Positions 26,385 to 35,186 of a stretch of 64,000 nucleotides of DNA are shown here, piece by piece (the stretch's first letter is position 1; every line of letters begins with the position of its first letter). Made by a program: the position numbers and the translations under genes. The notes below the pieces were generated by a model. That model was not told where the DNA came from. It saw only the letters and a program-made list of their open reading frames with translations, and did not search any database. Origin of the DNA: Caenorhabditis remanei (Eukaryota; Nematoda; Chromadorea; Rhabditida; Rhabditidae). Location: NCBI RefSeq assembly GCF_010183535.1, contig NC_071332.1, positions 1 through 64,000 on the forward strand, written 5' to 3'.

Positions 26385-27423
26385 CCTATCTTGACTGAAC
26401 GTCCTTAACAACCTAATTTTTTGAAAATCAATCCTAAAGGTAAACAGTCTTTGGCAAGCATTCAGCCTTCAGCCATGGTAAATTCCCCGTAGATAAGAAT
26501 GGTGGGAGAAGTGAAGAACAATAAAATATCTATATTCTAGGGCTTATAACTTACGTCTCTCCATACGATCGTTAACTGATTCTCCTCGATCCATTGTCCT
26601 CTTGTCACTCGTTGCTTGCACTCGACCATTCCTCGTTCTTCGCGACGGTTGATTCCCTCTCGCTTCGCTGTAGCACTGAAAAAGAAAACACTAATTTGTT
26701 AACTTAGTGAGCAAATAGGGAATATAAGTATGACACAAATCATGGCTATGGGGAAATCTCAAAGGTGGTCAATAAAAAAGAAACTAGATGAGTCACCATC
26801 CATTACGGAGAAAAAGTGGACGACTGAGCCAGGAAGATAATGTGAGGGAACCGACACAGATAAAAATGGTGGGGGGAGTCAAGAACATAAAGAATGTCCT
26901 AATAGGGCACTTACATATTTTGGATTCTCACTTTGCTTCTCCTCGTCGGGACATCAAGTCTCATTGAAGTTTGTCATCTGCCGTTGTGCTTGGGACGCGG
27001 TGCTGAAATAAATACTCGAATCAAACGGAAATGATATAACATGTTGCAGAAAAATATACGCAATAGAAAAAACAGGGAGAAGAACTTTTTTGTAGGCCGA
27101 AATAAGGGGAGAATGACTGAAGACTGGTCTACCGACCGTAGGGCACAAGAGGGCGGGACCTAATAAATTGGAGATTTCCCAAGGAGATACGACGACAGAT
27201 GACATGTATGTGAAGAAGGCAACTGGCCGAGACAATAGACGGAAGGAGAGACAATTAGATGACACGGTCACATTGGATTAAGACACCTGCTGTTTGTTTT
27301 ATCTACCGCAGTGGGAATCAATAACAGGGTCAATAACAGGGGGGGGGGTTTATAAGATTTGAAGTAGGCAATAGGAGACAGAAGCAGGGAAAAGAAAAAA
27401 AACTGTGAATATGTACAACTACC
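26385..27423. other. Spacer with duplicated exon/intron-like module on the minus strand
   Basis: No gene with recognisable similarity. Two paralogous modules lie about 360 bp apart. Each reads, on the minus strand, as a TTTCAG acceptor, a short exon-like stretch, a GTAAGT donor and then a similar intron-like sequence that includes CCCACCATT.TTATCT. One is exon-like at 26555-26675; the other at 26915-27002 has stops in all frames. A 10-base G run lies at 27339-27348, next to a short CAATAACAGG duplication. A 105-codon hydrophobic open frame on the minus strand (26954-27271) overlaps the second module and has no recognisable motif. Confidence 0.4.
26555..26675 (-). other. Possible internal exon, minus strand, unknown product
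   Basis: On the minus strand a GTTTTCTTTTTCAG acceptor precedes 121 nt ending at a GTAAGTTATAAG donor; both match nematode consensus well. Two of the three frames are open throughout. One gives 40 residues with a plausible soluble composition, including GQWIEENQLTIVW. No protein family is recognised. No partner exon could be linked, so it may be a remnant of a mobile-element gene, or chance splice-like sequence. Confidence 0.25.
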
Positions 27424-27424
27424 G

Positions 27425-27870
27425 TACCGCTCAATAGGATATGAACTTGAGCCGTTTTCAGTTGAAATTGTCCAACTTTGAGACTGTGTCATAGTAATTC
27501 TGATTGTCACACCTAGTAGATTTTCAATGGATCCTACAGATCAAAGGTAGAGCTTCATTTTTGTAGGTGACAACTTTTTTGTACAGACACTCCCTAAAGA
27601 TTTATGGTCATTTTAAAGGAACAGCTCAAAAATCGCACTATTTTGCACTGAAATTTGTGAATTTGAGGGAGAAATCACTTCGACGATATGTAACTTGCTA
27701 GGGAGCGTCCGAACAAAAAAGTTTTCAACTACAAAAATGAAGCTCTACCTTTGATCTGTATGATCCAAGAAATACCAACTAGGTGTGACAATCAGAATTA
27801 CTTTGACACATTCTTAAAGGTAAACAATGTCAACTGAAAACGGCTCAAGTTCATATCCTATTGAGCGGTA
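27425..27870. mobile_element. Foldback MITE with ~169-bp inverted terminal repeats and TA target-site duplication
   Basis: Left arm 27427-27595 and right arm 27700-27868 are inverted copies with scattered mismatches. Ends are CCGCTCAATAGGATATGAAC on the left and the complement on the right. Shared inner blocks include AATTCTGATTGTCACACC and ACAGATCAAAGGTAGAGC. The outermost bases are flanked by TA on both sides (27425-27426 and 27869-27870), which fits a Tc1/mariner-type target-site duplication. The ~100-bp central spacer has no coding capacity. This is a non-autonomous DNA element. No transposase gene lies in the window. Confidence 0.85.
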
Positions 27871-28403
27871 CTGTATAAGGAGCAAAGAAAAGAAAGAAAA
27901 AAATAGAACTGGGTGATTGAGGAATCGAGTAAAATAATACATTGTGAAGGGGAAAGAAAATAATTGACATTTTAGGTAATGACATTCCAATACGGAATAG
28001 TGAAGGAGAAAAAATCTAATGGAGTGCATAGAGAGGAGTTCGAAACGAAGCGCGTAGAAAGAAAACGAGATGTTGCAAAGCTAAAGAGTTTTTCTAAAGA
28101 ATACTCTGAGGGTGAATTCCAGAAGTCTAGAAAGACGAGATGAGGTGGACAGCCAGAAAGTAACAGAACAATGGATAGGAAGCACAAAAGTTTTGAATAG
28201 GAAGGAGTAGAAAGCAAAGTTGCTAGACTTGAAAGATTTTAAGATCGGGGTGAAACGAAGACGGGCTAGAGCCACGGTTCGATTAATGTGAGCACGAAAT
28301 TTGATCAGGTTCAACAAAAAGGCCAATGCCAATTATGCGTCCAACTATGGACCTACAGCTAATTTTCCACCATTCTAAAATAATAAACACGATTCTCCAT
28401 TAG
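27871..28403. other. Purine-rich spacer, no gene recognised
   Basis: A- and G-rich on the plus strand, including AAAGAAAAGAAAGAAAAAAA near 27884-27903. Three overlapping minus-strand open frames (71-83 codons) are rich in Phe, Ser and Leu, as expected for the complement of purine-rich DNA, and show no motif. It may contain degraded upstream exons of the polymerase pseudogene that begins at about 28404, but I could not identify any. Confidence 0.4.
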
Positions 28404-29733
28404 CCAGTTTTGCAGATTTCTTGCTACATAATCCACGAGCTAGCACATAATGGTGGAAGGTTTAATTCAGTAATGAAGAATTTTCAACTTCCAAGATATT
28501 TTCAGGTATGACCATGTAATGTTGTTAGCAGAGCTTGACAGACAAGGAGGCACAAAAGCAAAAGAACCAAAAATTGTATTGAATGGAATGAAAATTATTA
28601 CGGCAGAGTTTGAATATGAGAAAAGGAAACTGCATTTTCGTGATTCTTTCCAATACTTGCAAATGGGACAAGCCAAAATGCCAGGGGCTTTTGGTCTGGA
28701 GGGGGAGGCAAAAGGCTTCTTTCCCCTTTTCTATAATAAAGAAGATGTACTATAGCGCACAGTTCACCTTCTACAAAGAAAGAATTTGATGACTGGTATG
28801 AAAAGTGTTGCCATGATGGATTCAAGTTACAAGATGAGCTGCTAAAGTATTGTCAATCTGATGTTCGTATTCTCACATTAACATTGATGTCTTTCATAGA
28901 GGTGAGTAAATAGTTTGAACCTGTTGGAATTTTGTTTTTTTACAGATCTGTGAATCAACTTTTAATGGTTGGAATCCAATAGTCAATGGATGTACTATAG
29001 CTCCCTATGTTATGTTCGTATTGAAACACAAATACATCAAAAAGGGAGATCTCGGATATTTTCCCGAGAATTGCTATGGAGTAGAAAACAATTCAATGTT
29101 AGCGTTAAAATATATTCAATGGCTCGAGAAAAAAGATTCAACACTACATTTGAAGTACAAATTACGTGGAGGAGAAGTCAAAATCGAAGCTAATGGATCT
29201 TCTTACTTTGCTGATGCTTTCAATGAGGCCACAAAAGACATTTTTGAAGTTTTTTTTTCATTTTTGATGCAAACCCATTCCATTTACACACACACAGACC
29301 CCAAGGAAGACTGACCCTCACAACAAGTGAGATGAAGGAAACCTTTTTCTCTAAACTGTTTCAAATAGTATCGATGTTCATGTAATTTTTTTCAGATTTA
29401 TGGATGTGTATGGCACGGGTGCCCAACGTGTTATCCGGAGATCGTGACAAGAAATGTCCAATGAGACCCGACAAGACAGTGGAAGGTTTGTATAAGGAAA
29501 CAATGAAGAGAGAAAAATATATTCTATATGAGGGATTCAATCTAAATTCTGTTTGGGAATGTGAAGTATACGAAGAGGTGGAAAAAGATAGAGAGATGCA
29601 AAAATCTTTTGAACTAGTTAGCTTTCAAACTAATAGGCCAATCATAAAGTTTTCTTCAGAACAAGTACGATCAAAGACTCAAACCACGCGTAACGTTGTA
29701 TGGAGGAAGAACACAGGCATTTCGATCAATGGC
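28404..29733 (+). pseudogene. Protein-primed family-B DNA polymerase (DNA_pol_B_2, Polinton-like), multi-exon pseudogene
   Basis: Remnant of the exonuclease and linker region of a protein-primed DNA polymerase, the enzyme that replicates Polinton/Maverick transposons and linear plasmids. Inferred exons are ~28404-28459, 28508-28901, 28946-29248, 29396-29616 and 29660-29733. Introns are 48, 44, 147 and 43 nt, ending TTTTCAG, TTTACAG, TTTTCAG and CTTCAG. Motifs in order are an Exo II-like HNGG...YD split by the first intron, DSFQYLQM, MPGAFGL...KGFFPLF, an Exo III-like YCQSDVRIL, WHGCPTCYP, VWECE and LYGGRTQAF. The gene is broken by a frame change just before HNGG, by a TAG at 28753-28755 with a frame change before EFDDWY, and by a frame change after CYP near 29440. 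The palm domain (SLYP and DTD motifs) is missing because LTR-like sequence begins at 29734. No other Polinton gene was found nearby. Confidence 0.85.
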
Positions 29734-30156
29734 TGTCGCGGAATTAATAGGTCTTAATTCACGACCTAGCTAAATCACCAAAGCCACATGGGCTCACAAG
29801 AATTGTCACAGTCCACACTAGACCACAATTTCGGATAACTATCACACGATAACATATCTATGCTGTCCTACACTCATAAAATCTATTGTAGACTCTACTC
29901 ACAGCAACAAGAAACCATGATTAATGAAGATAGCTCACCAAGCTCCCTTACAACTATTTCAGTTTCACAAACTTCCAAACCCACATACATTATCTCACTA
30001 CAACTGAGGGATCAGCTCAAATCACTCGAGCAATCAGTTACAAACTACGATCAACACTTGTACTTATGATTCGTACACCTTCACAGCAGCAACTGCTTCT
30101 ACACGAAATCACAGCATTTTGGGAGCCGCCACAGAGTTCTTCTCGTGGCCCCACAG
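29734..30156 (+). mobile_element. LTR-like segment 1, copy 2
   Basis: Same sequence as 15036-15458: a TGTCGCGGAATTAA start with imperfect hairpin, inserted into the polymerase exon after the LYGGRTQAF motif. It ends ...GGCCCCACAG just before the second TGTCG start. It may be a solo LTR of an older insertion or the outer part of a longer LTR. Without the sequence in the gap this cannot be decided. Confidence 0.5.
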
Positions 30157-30344
30157 TGTCGTGGAATTAACTAGCCATTAATTCACGACCTTCAATAACC
30201 AGCCTAACAACTCTATGGCGTCTGTTAGATTCACAAATATCTAACCAAAATGGCTATAAGAAATGGTTTTGACAATGAATTCAATACGTGTTACGTGGCC
30301 TTCCCGAGGAAATGCTCAACAACTTTCGTCGACTACTTGCGTGC
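30157..30344 (+). mobile_element. Putative 5' LTR start of the BEL/Pao element (runs into gap)
   Basis: TGTCGTGGAATTAACTAGCC with the hairpin completed by TTAATTCACGAC. Position and orientation are right for the 5' LTR of the retroelement whose leader begins after the gap. The 3' LTR stub (40811) shares only the first ~15 bases loosely (TGTCGGGGATAAATT), so pairing with the BEL body is inferred, not shown. Confidence 0.45.
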
Positions 30345-30444
30345 NNNNNNNNNNNNNNNNNNNNNNNNNNNNNNNNNNNNNNNNNNNNNNNNNNNNNNNN
30401 NNNNNNNNNNNNNNNNNNNNNNNNNNNNNNNNNNNNNNNNNNNN
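30345..30444. other. Assembly gap, 100 N
   Basis: Exactly 100 N bases, the conventional placeholder for a gap of unknown size. It hides the end of the 5' LTR and the primer-binding site of the retroelement. Confidence 1.
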
Positions 30445-30542
30445 ACTTCCTCTCCTTCAAATCTCTCTCTCCCCCACCCTCATCTCGTCTCTTTCGTTGT
30501 TATTCGTTCAAACCGTGAACATTCAATTAATTCCTTCGACTT

Positions 30543-30554
30543 ATGCAGGTAAAT
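30543..30554 (+). promoter_or_regulatory. Consensus 5' splice donor at the end of the leader
   Basis: ATGCAG|GTAAATC gives a strong donor with the intron starting at 30549, directly after an ATG and 7 bases before the ATG at 30556. This suggests that some transcripts splice from the leader to a downstream acceptor. Candidates are GATTACAG at 32714-32721 next to the gag start and TTGTTTCAG ending at 35156 at the gag/pol overlap. Neither junction can be proven from sequence. Confidence 0.35.
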
Positions 30555-30555
30555 C

Positions 30556-31497
30556 ATGCAAAGCGATTCGCCCCAGCACCAGTACTTGGAGGAAGAGCTT
30601 CTCGGAGGACTCTCGGGAGCCGAAGAGGCAACGGAGAAGACTCCAGAAGTTCCGGAAGACGTAGAAATGGAATCGCAGAGCGACGACGGACGACTACAAC
30701 GAAAGAGAATCGCCGAGGACCCCAGCTCCCTCGTCGAAAAGTGTTTCAACAAAGTTGTGTGTCTTCGAAGAGAAAGATGCCAACTTTGCTTTCTCAATTT
30801 TCCCCAGCTGCTAGACGACGACGAGAACTCATTATTGGCGGTGCACATTCAGTGGAAAGTCGACTCCACCGAAAGATCATCATCACCAAACGTCAACAAA
30901 TCAACGTCGTCATGCAGAAAATGAAAGCAGCAAATACAAGATATCTGGGCGGAATTAGATGACAAAACAAACGACGTCATCGAGGAAATAATGGACATCA
31001 ATGACGACGAGGCGGAGCTGGAGGAATTGGAGAAGGAGCTGGAATCAATGGAGAGAGGACGAGCCGCTATCGTGAAGGATCCCCAGCAGTTCAAAGACGC
31101 ATGTGTATTCTGTAACTCGGACACGCACGCATCGAAGAACTGCGGACAGTACGATGAAGCAGAGACTCGAAAGAAGAGACTGCAGATGGTCGGTCGTTGT
31201 GACTCTTGCCTCGAGAAAGTCGATCACACAGGGAAGACCTGTGACAAGATTGGAACGACATTCACCAAAGAATGTCAACACTGCAAGAATGGCTTCCACT
31301 CCCCAGCCATCTGCACCATCTTCTCTTCTAAACAAAGAGTCGCAGCTCGGATCCAACTCAGAAGGCGGCCTTCGACATTTTATATAGGAATGGAAGGAGG
31401 AAAACGAGGAGAAGAAGGAATCCCCAGCAAAGAAGAAGGAGGAAAGTGGAGGATCGAGAGGAAGAGAGAAGATCTCATATATTCCTTAACAATTTAG
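30556..31497 (+). pseudogene. Upstream ORF: coiled coil plus three CCHC zinc knuckles (gag-like), interrupted by one TGA
   Basis: One frame is open from ATG 30556 to TAA 31497 except for a single TGA at 30922-30924. The part after the stop is also open from ATG 30991 (168 codons). The N-terminal part is acidic. After the TGA comes a Glu-rich coiled coil (...EELEKELESME) and then three zinc knuckles: CVFCNSDTHASKNC (CX2CX4HX4C), CDSCLEKVDHTGKTC (CX2CX5HX4C) and CQHCKNGFHSPAIC (CX2CX4HX4C). This is the three-knuckle arrangement usual at the C-terminus of BEL/Pao gag, yet the element has a second, separate gag with its own three knuckles. A nucleic-acid-binding or packaging role is inferred. The TGA may be a real lesion, a readthrough site, or lie in an intron. 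I label it pseudogene because of that stop, but the C-terminal half may be translated on its own. Confidence 0.6.
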
Positions 31498-32711
31498 ATC
31501 ATCTGGAATCTCGTTCCTTTGTTCCCTTTTTCCTTTTTTGTTTTGTGTCACCAATTCCTTCCCCTCTTACATATTCTGTGTTCCCCAGCTTTATATAAAG
31601 CAAAATTTTGTTGACTTACTTAGAAATTCTGTTTACTCAATCGGTTACCTTACCAGCAACTCTCTAACAGAGCGATCAGCGGGTTTAATCCCAAGGTGCT
31701 TTGTTTCTTGGATGTCAGAAGATGACATAACGCCAGAACAGGTCACAAGAATAGAGACGTACATTGTACCCCAGCGAAGAACTCAACGGATCAAAGGACA
31801 ACGATATGTCATTGGCATCAAGGAAGTGAGGACGTCAAGACTAGGCGATCCCCATCACGAAGTGTCATCGAGATTCTGAGGCCTTCAACGTGTCGACAGC
31901 GACGGATTCTGGAGCCTTCCCTCTGCGCAAAGGGATACGGAACTGGAACTCGAAGTTAAAAAGAAGAAACATGAAGAAGGATCGAGTCTACAATCCAATG
32001 TGTTGAGATTCATCGCTCCCGGAAGTAGGGATGAACAAAAAATGGAACAGGGTCCCAAAGGCTAGATGGCTGGAAGGCGAAGAGCCGGAAACCCCGCCCT
32101 GAGTCCTACCGGAACAACGTCAGAGCTGCCGATTAGCGGGTACCTTAAGCTAATCAGCATGCCGAGATGGGAAAAACCTGCCTAGCATAAACACGCAGGA
32201 AGTTTCGGGATGGTTCGATAAGGACCATGATAGCTATCGAACTGCTCTTAACACACTGCGTGCGACCGGATCAACTTGAACCATCGAAAGCGCCTGAGGA
32301 ACGTTTACCACTGCATAAGGATTAGTGGCGCCCTGCCCCACTTCTAACAGGATGCGGAATACTTGGTACCCCAGCGGCCTAGAGGACATCAAGTTGAGAC
32401 AACCAAACAAACCACTGAAAATTAAGGACGTCTATATTGGTGACATCCACTAGAAGTCACAACCATAGCAAATAAGGATAAGGAGTGCAACAAATTTGCA
32501 CCACAATCAGACGTCTATCATTGATCCGCGGAAAGGATCAAACTGTCGCCACCCGCGGCGCTAGGCATTGGAAATGCCAATCGTTTTATTTTGGCATTAT
32601 AATAATGCCACTTTCTTCAATATTCTGTACCATCGCCCTTCGTTTTATCTGTTTATCGTATACTCTCGTCTCGTTTATCGTCACTCTCACTCACTCAACA
32701 ACAACCTACTG
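31498..32711 (+). other. Inter-ORF region of the retroelement (leader to gag)
   Basis: About 1.2 kb between the zinc-knuckle ORF and gag. It starts with a pyrimidine-rich tract (31508-31545), then a 113-codon open frame (31538-31879) with no recognised domain. The middle (about 32040-32380) is relatively GC-rich and contains a cluster of perfect stem-loops. The end (32568-32711) is T-rich and in frame with gag, but encodes an improbable aromatic/hydrophobic stretch. Three CCCCAGC heptamers occur (31583, 31769, 32369). No similarity could be assigned with certainty. Parts may derive from another element or function as an untranslated, structured RNA. Confidence 0.45.
32131..32242 (+). ncRNA. 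Cluster of three perfect stem-loops upstream of gag
   Basis: Three consecutive hairpins fit within 112 bases. GATTAGC/GCTAATC is at 32131-32155 (7 bp, 11-nt loop), extendable by GCT/AGC across a bulge. CCTGC/GCAGG is at 32177-32199 (5 bp, 13-nt loop). GTTCGAT/ATCGAAC is at 32213-32242 (7 bp, 16-nt loop). The density and even spacing suggest a folded RNA in the retroelement transcript, such as a packaging or translation-control structure. It matches no tRNA, hammerhead or HDV-like ribozyme pattern I could recognise. Confidence 0.4.
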
Positions 32712-35186
32712 ATGATTACAGAACTTGGAAAAACACAACTACAAAGAAGGATCAAAAATGACCCAAGCCTTCATAACTCAATTCCGGACCAGAGCCACCA
32801 AGACGGTCAACAAACAAAGGCAATCTGCGAGGAAACCGAGAAGATTCTGGCGATGGATCCAAGAGAGAGAAGTCTGGGAGATCTCAACAAGAAGCGACAA
32901 GCACTCATCGAGAGAATCGATGCAATCAACAGCTTCCAACAAGACATCAAGGATCAAGCCGAAGAGGCTGTCCGCAAGGAGATGGTGACTCACTTGGAGT
33001 CAGTGAATACGAAGGACGTGCTGGAGAAAGCTGTGCTTACCGTTGAGAAGATCAGCGATAAGCTGGCTCAGGAAGAAGATCAAGCGGTACAACAAATATC
33101 GCAAGTTCTTCCCCCAGCTGGCAACGACGACGAGGAGGAGGAGATCGAAGAAGACAATGAGGAAGGAGACGTCCACCCTCAAATCGTCAGATTCGATCCA
33201 ACTGCGAGAGTCAATGCCCAGCGCCTCTTCGAAGAAGAAGCTCCAGCGGCACCAAAAGGACCATCAAAAGCTCGGAACCTGGCAGCTCAGATCCAACCCC
33301 CAGCTCCACAAAACAACGCTCGCGATTCAGTCGAAGAGGAGGTATTCATCAACAACTGGAACGCCACGAAGAAGGCTCGTCAAGAACTGGTCGATGCGAT
33401 TCCGAATCGTACCGACAGTTCACTTCATATCAACAGCATCTATCGTGAAGCCTACAACCCAGATGAAGCTTCCAACGAATCTGGAGAGTCTATCCAATTC
33501 GAGAAGGCCCTCCTCGAGAGACTGATCGGCATGGAGGTGGAGCAAAGGAAATCGACAAAAGCTATCAAGGCGATTAACCGAGCTGTGGACAACATCGATC
33601 CGGAGGAATTCAACGCGTTGAGAACTGAGATCGCCGAGGTCAGGAAACTGGTTAAGGATAAACAAGCCCAAATGTCCGGAAATGGCGGAGATCGAAGAGA
33701 TCTCGGTCATCAGAACCAGGAGGAATTCGGCAGGACCTCAGCGCTCGGCGCAGAAGAAGATTTCCATCGAGCAGTCAACCGTCATGTGCTCGACGAGCAA
33801 GAGAGCCGAAGAGGCCCGACTTGTTCAACCCAAAAGAGATCCCACCCCCCCAGAACTGTCTCATTCGGAGATCAACTCACTAGAATGAACCCTCCACAGC
33901 ATCAATCCAGAAGCTACAACAACTTCTACGAACCGTCAGACCACGCTTCGTACGGAAACGGTGGAGCACCTCGAGTCAATAAAGAGGCTCAGTACCCTCA
34001 GGTTTACCAAAACCAAAACCAAACAGGATACGGAGCCCCAGCATACGTCGAAGAGATGTTCTACCCACCGAGGGAAACACCAATCAGAGGATATCGTACT
34101 CATGGACAGAATACGAACCACGAGGACTTCCAAGTCAGAGCAACGAAAGCTCAAGTGGGAGCAACAATCGTGAACTCTCTCATGGCAACAATGTCGCCAT
34201 TCTCAGGACAACCATACGAATTCCAAGCATTCATGGCTCAGTTCGATAATATGGTTCACGAGAACGAGGACATCGACGTCAAAATGAAGCAAACCATCCT
34301 CTTCAAGCTTCTCGGAAAAGAGCTAGCAACGCTCCACTGCCCCATTGAGTACTCGGCGAGAGGATACTGGACGCTTCGGGAAGGTCTCATTAAGCAATTC
34401 GGAAACCCGAACACTCAGATGCACAACCTGATGATGCAGATCTCCTCGATGACATTCCCCAGCGAAGATTACGGACTCATCCTAGAAGAATTGCATAAGT
34501 TCCGTACCTACGCCGCGAAACTCGCAAACATGGGAGTGAACCCAGCAGACCCATACTTCATGTTCTCATTCGTGAACAAACTCCCGAGAAAGCTGAAAGA
34601 GGAAGCCTTCCAATTCCTGGCCTACAGAAACAATGCTGTCTCTTTCCACGAACTCGTCCAGAGAACTATGGATAAAGCCGAATTCAAACATCGCATGGAA
34701 AAGGGACGACTGGAGGAAAAAGAGGTGTACACGACACAAGTCAACTACGTCCGAAAGAACGGTGACTACCAGGGAAAGCAGGAATCGGGAGGAAGACTCT
34801 CGTCCTACAATCCCCCAGCTTCGAGAGGATCGGGAAAATTTGCGAAGAGCAAGTTCACTCCACCGAGCAAAATGAAGCCATGTCGTTACTGCGATGACCA
34901 AGACCACATCGCAGTAGAATGTGCGATCCCAATCCCAAAGAAGCTCAAGGCAGTCATTGACAAAGGACTCTGTCACAACTGTCTCTCCAAAGGACATTCA
35001 GTTTTCAACTGTGCGTCTAAATACAGTTGCTTTAACTGTCATGGTCGTCACTTCACAGGACACTGCTCCCGTCTACCAAAGGAAGGAAACTTCAACGTCA
35101 ACATCATCGTGGGCGACTTGGAAGAAGACGAGGAGCTCCAAAACCAGTTGTTTCAGGAGTCGGGGGCTGGAACCTCCGAATTCTAA
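32712..35186 (+). CDS. gag: BEL/Pao Gag polyprotein (DUF1759-type capsid, three zinc knuckles)
   Basis: This encodes the structural protein that packages retroelement RNA into cytoplasmic particles. The frame is open from 32568, but I prefer ATG 32712 (MITELGKTQ), because the 48 codons before it are T-rich and aromatic-rich, unlike the rest; from there it is 824 codons. The N-terminal third is acidic and helical. The middle is Gln/Asn/Pro/Tyr-rich and probably disordered. A DUF1759-like capsid domain begins at about 34190 (SPFSGQPYEFQAF) and includes LLGKELATL and LIKQFGNP. Three knuckles follow at 34888-35080: CRYCDDQDHIAVEC, CHNCLSKGHSVFNC and CFNCHGRHFTGHC (the last CX2CX3HX4C). The protein ends at TAA 35184-35186. 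The last ~265 bp overlap pol in the +1 frame. Confidence 0.88.
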   Translation: MITELGKTQLQRRIKNDPSLHNSIPDQSHQDGQQTKAICEETEKILAMDPRERSLGDLNKKRQALIERIDAINSFQQDIKDQAEEAVRKEMVTHLESVNTKDVLEKAVLTVEKISDKLAQEEDQAVQQISQVLPPAGNDDEEEEIEEDNEEGDVHPQIVRFDPTARVNAQRLFEEEAPAAPKGPSKARNLAAQIQPPAPQNNARDSVEEEVFINNWNATKKARQELVDAIPNRTDSSLHINSIYREAYNPDEASNESGESIQFEKALLERLIGMEVEQRKSTKAIKAINRAVDNIDPEEFNALRTEIAEVRKLVKDKQAQMSGNGGDRRDLGHQNQEEFGRTSALGAEEDFHRAVNRHVLDEQESRRGPTCSTQKRSHPPRTVSFGDQLTRMNPPQHQSRSYNNFYEPSDHASYGNGGAPRVNKEAQYPQVYQNQNQTGYGAPAYVEEMFYPPRETPIRGYRTHGQNTNHEDFQVRATKAQVGATIVNSLMATMSPFSGQPYEFQAFMAQFDNMVHENEDIDVKMKQTILFKLLGKELATLHCPIEYSARGYWTLREGLIKQFGNPNTQMHNLMMQISSMTFPSEDYGLILEELHKFRTYAAKLANMGVNPADPYFMFSFVNKLPRKLKEEAFQFLAYRNNAVSFHELVQRTMDKAEFKHRMEKGRLEEKEVYTTQVNYVRKNGDYQGKQESGGRLSSYNPPASRGSGKFAKSKFTPPSKMKPCRYCDDQDHIAVECAIPIPKKLKAVIDKGLCHNCLSKGHSVFNCASKYSCFNCHGRHFTGHCSRLPKEGNFNVNIIVGDLEEDEELQNQLFQESGAGTSEF
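34921..35186 (+). promoter_or_regulatory. Gag-pol overlap: pol lies in the +1 frame
   Basis: Gag codons start at positions divisible by 3; pol codons start one base later, so pol is +1 relative to gag. Three routes to pol are possible. One is +1 ribosomal frameshifting; the gag terminus TTC TAA would allow a slip onto TCT just before the stop. A second is cis- or trans-splicing to the acceptor-like TTGTTTCAG|G ending at 35156. A third is internal initiation. The sequence does not decide among them. A -1 shift is excluded by the phase. Confidence 0.5.

Larger units (their letters stand above)
29229..30344 (+). repeat. 1.1-kb duplicated segment, copy 2 (partner 14528-15646)
   Basis: Near-identical to 14528-15646. 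In this copy the polymerase exon continues upstream intact, so this is the more complete version and copy 1 is the truncated one. The match ends exactly where the assembly gap begins (30345). Confidence 0.93.

Noticed and set aside
26785..26815. Hammerhead-like AGATGAGTC...GGAGAAA
   Set aside because: The invariant CUGAUGA core is not matched (CTAGATGAG), and no stems I/III could be formed.
26954..27271. 105-codon minus-strand open frame
   Set aside because: Hydrophobic low-information sequence overlapping the second exon-like module; no motif and no homologue recognised.
28467..28825. Minus-strand open frames opposite the polymerase exon
   Set aside because: Antisense to a clear polymerase exon on +, with no motifs of their own.
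30250..30664. Open frames reading through the N gap at 30345-30444 (and through 57119-57218)
   Set aside because: They exist only because N bases contain no stop codons; gap length is a placeholder.
32040..32380. HDV-like ribozyme or tRNA in the structured region before gag
   Set aside because: GGCGAA and GTTCGAT motifs recall these, but the nested pairings of an HDV fold and the cloverleaf arms of a tRNA are not present.
32568..32711. Upstream 48-codon extension of gag
   Set aside because: Aromatic, T-rich composition unlike the remainder of gag, and resembling leader sequence. ATG 32712 preferred, although a spliced start cannot be excluded.
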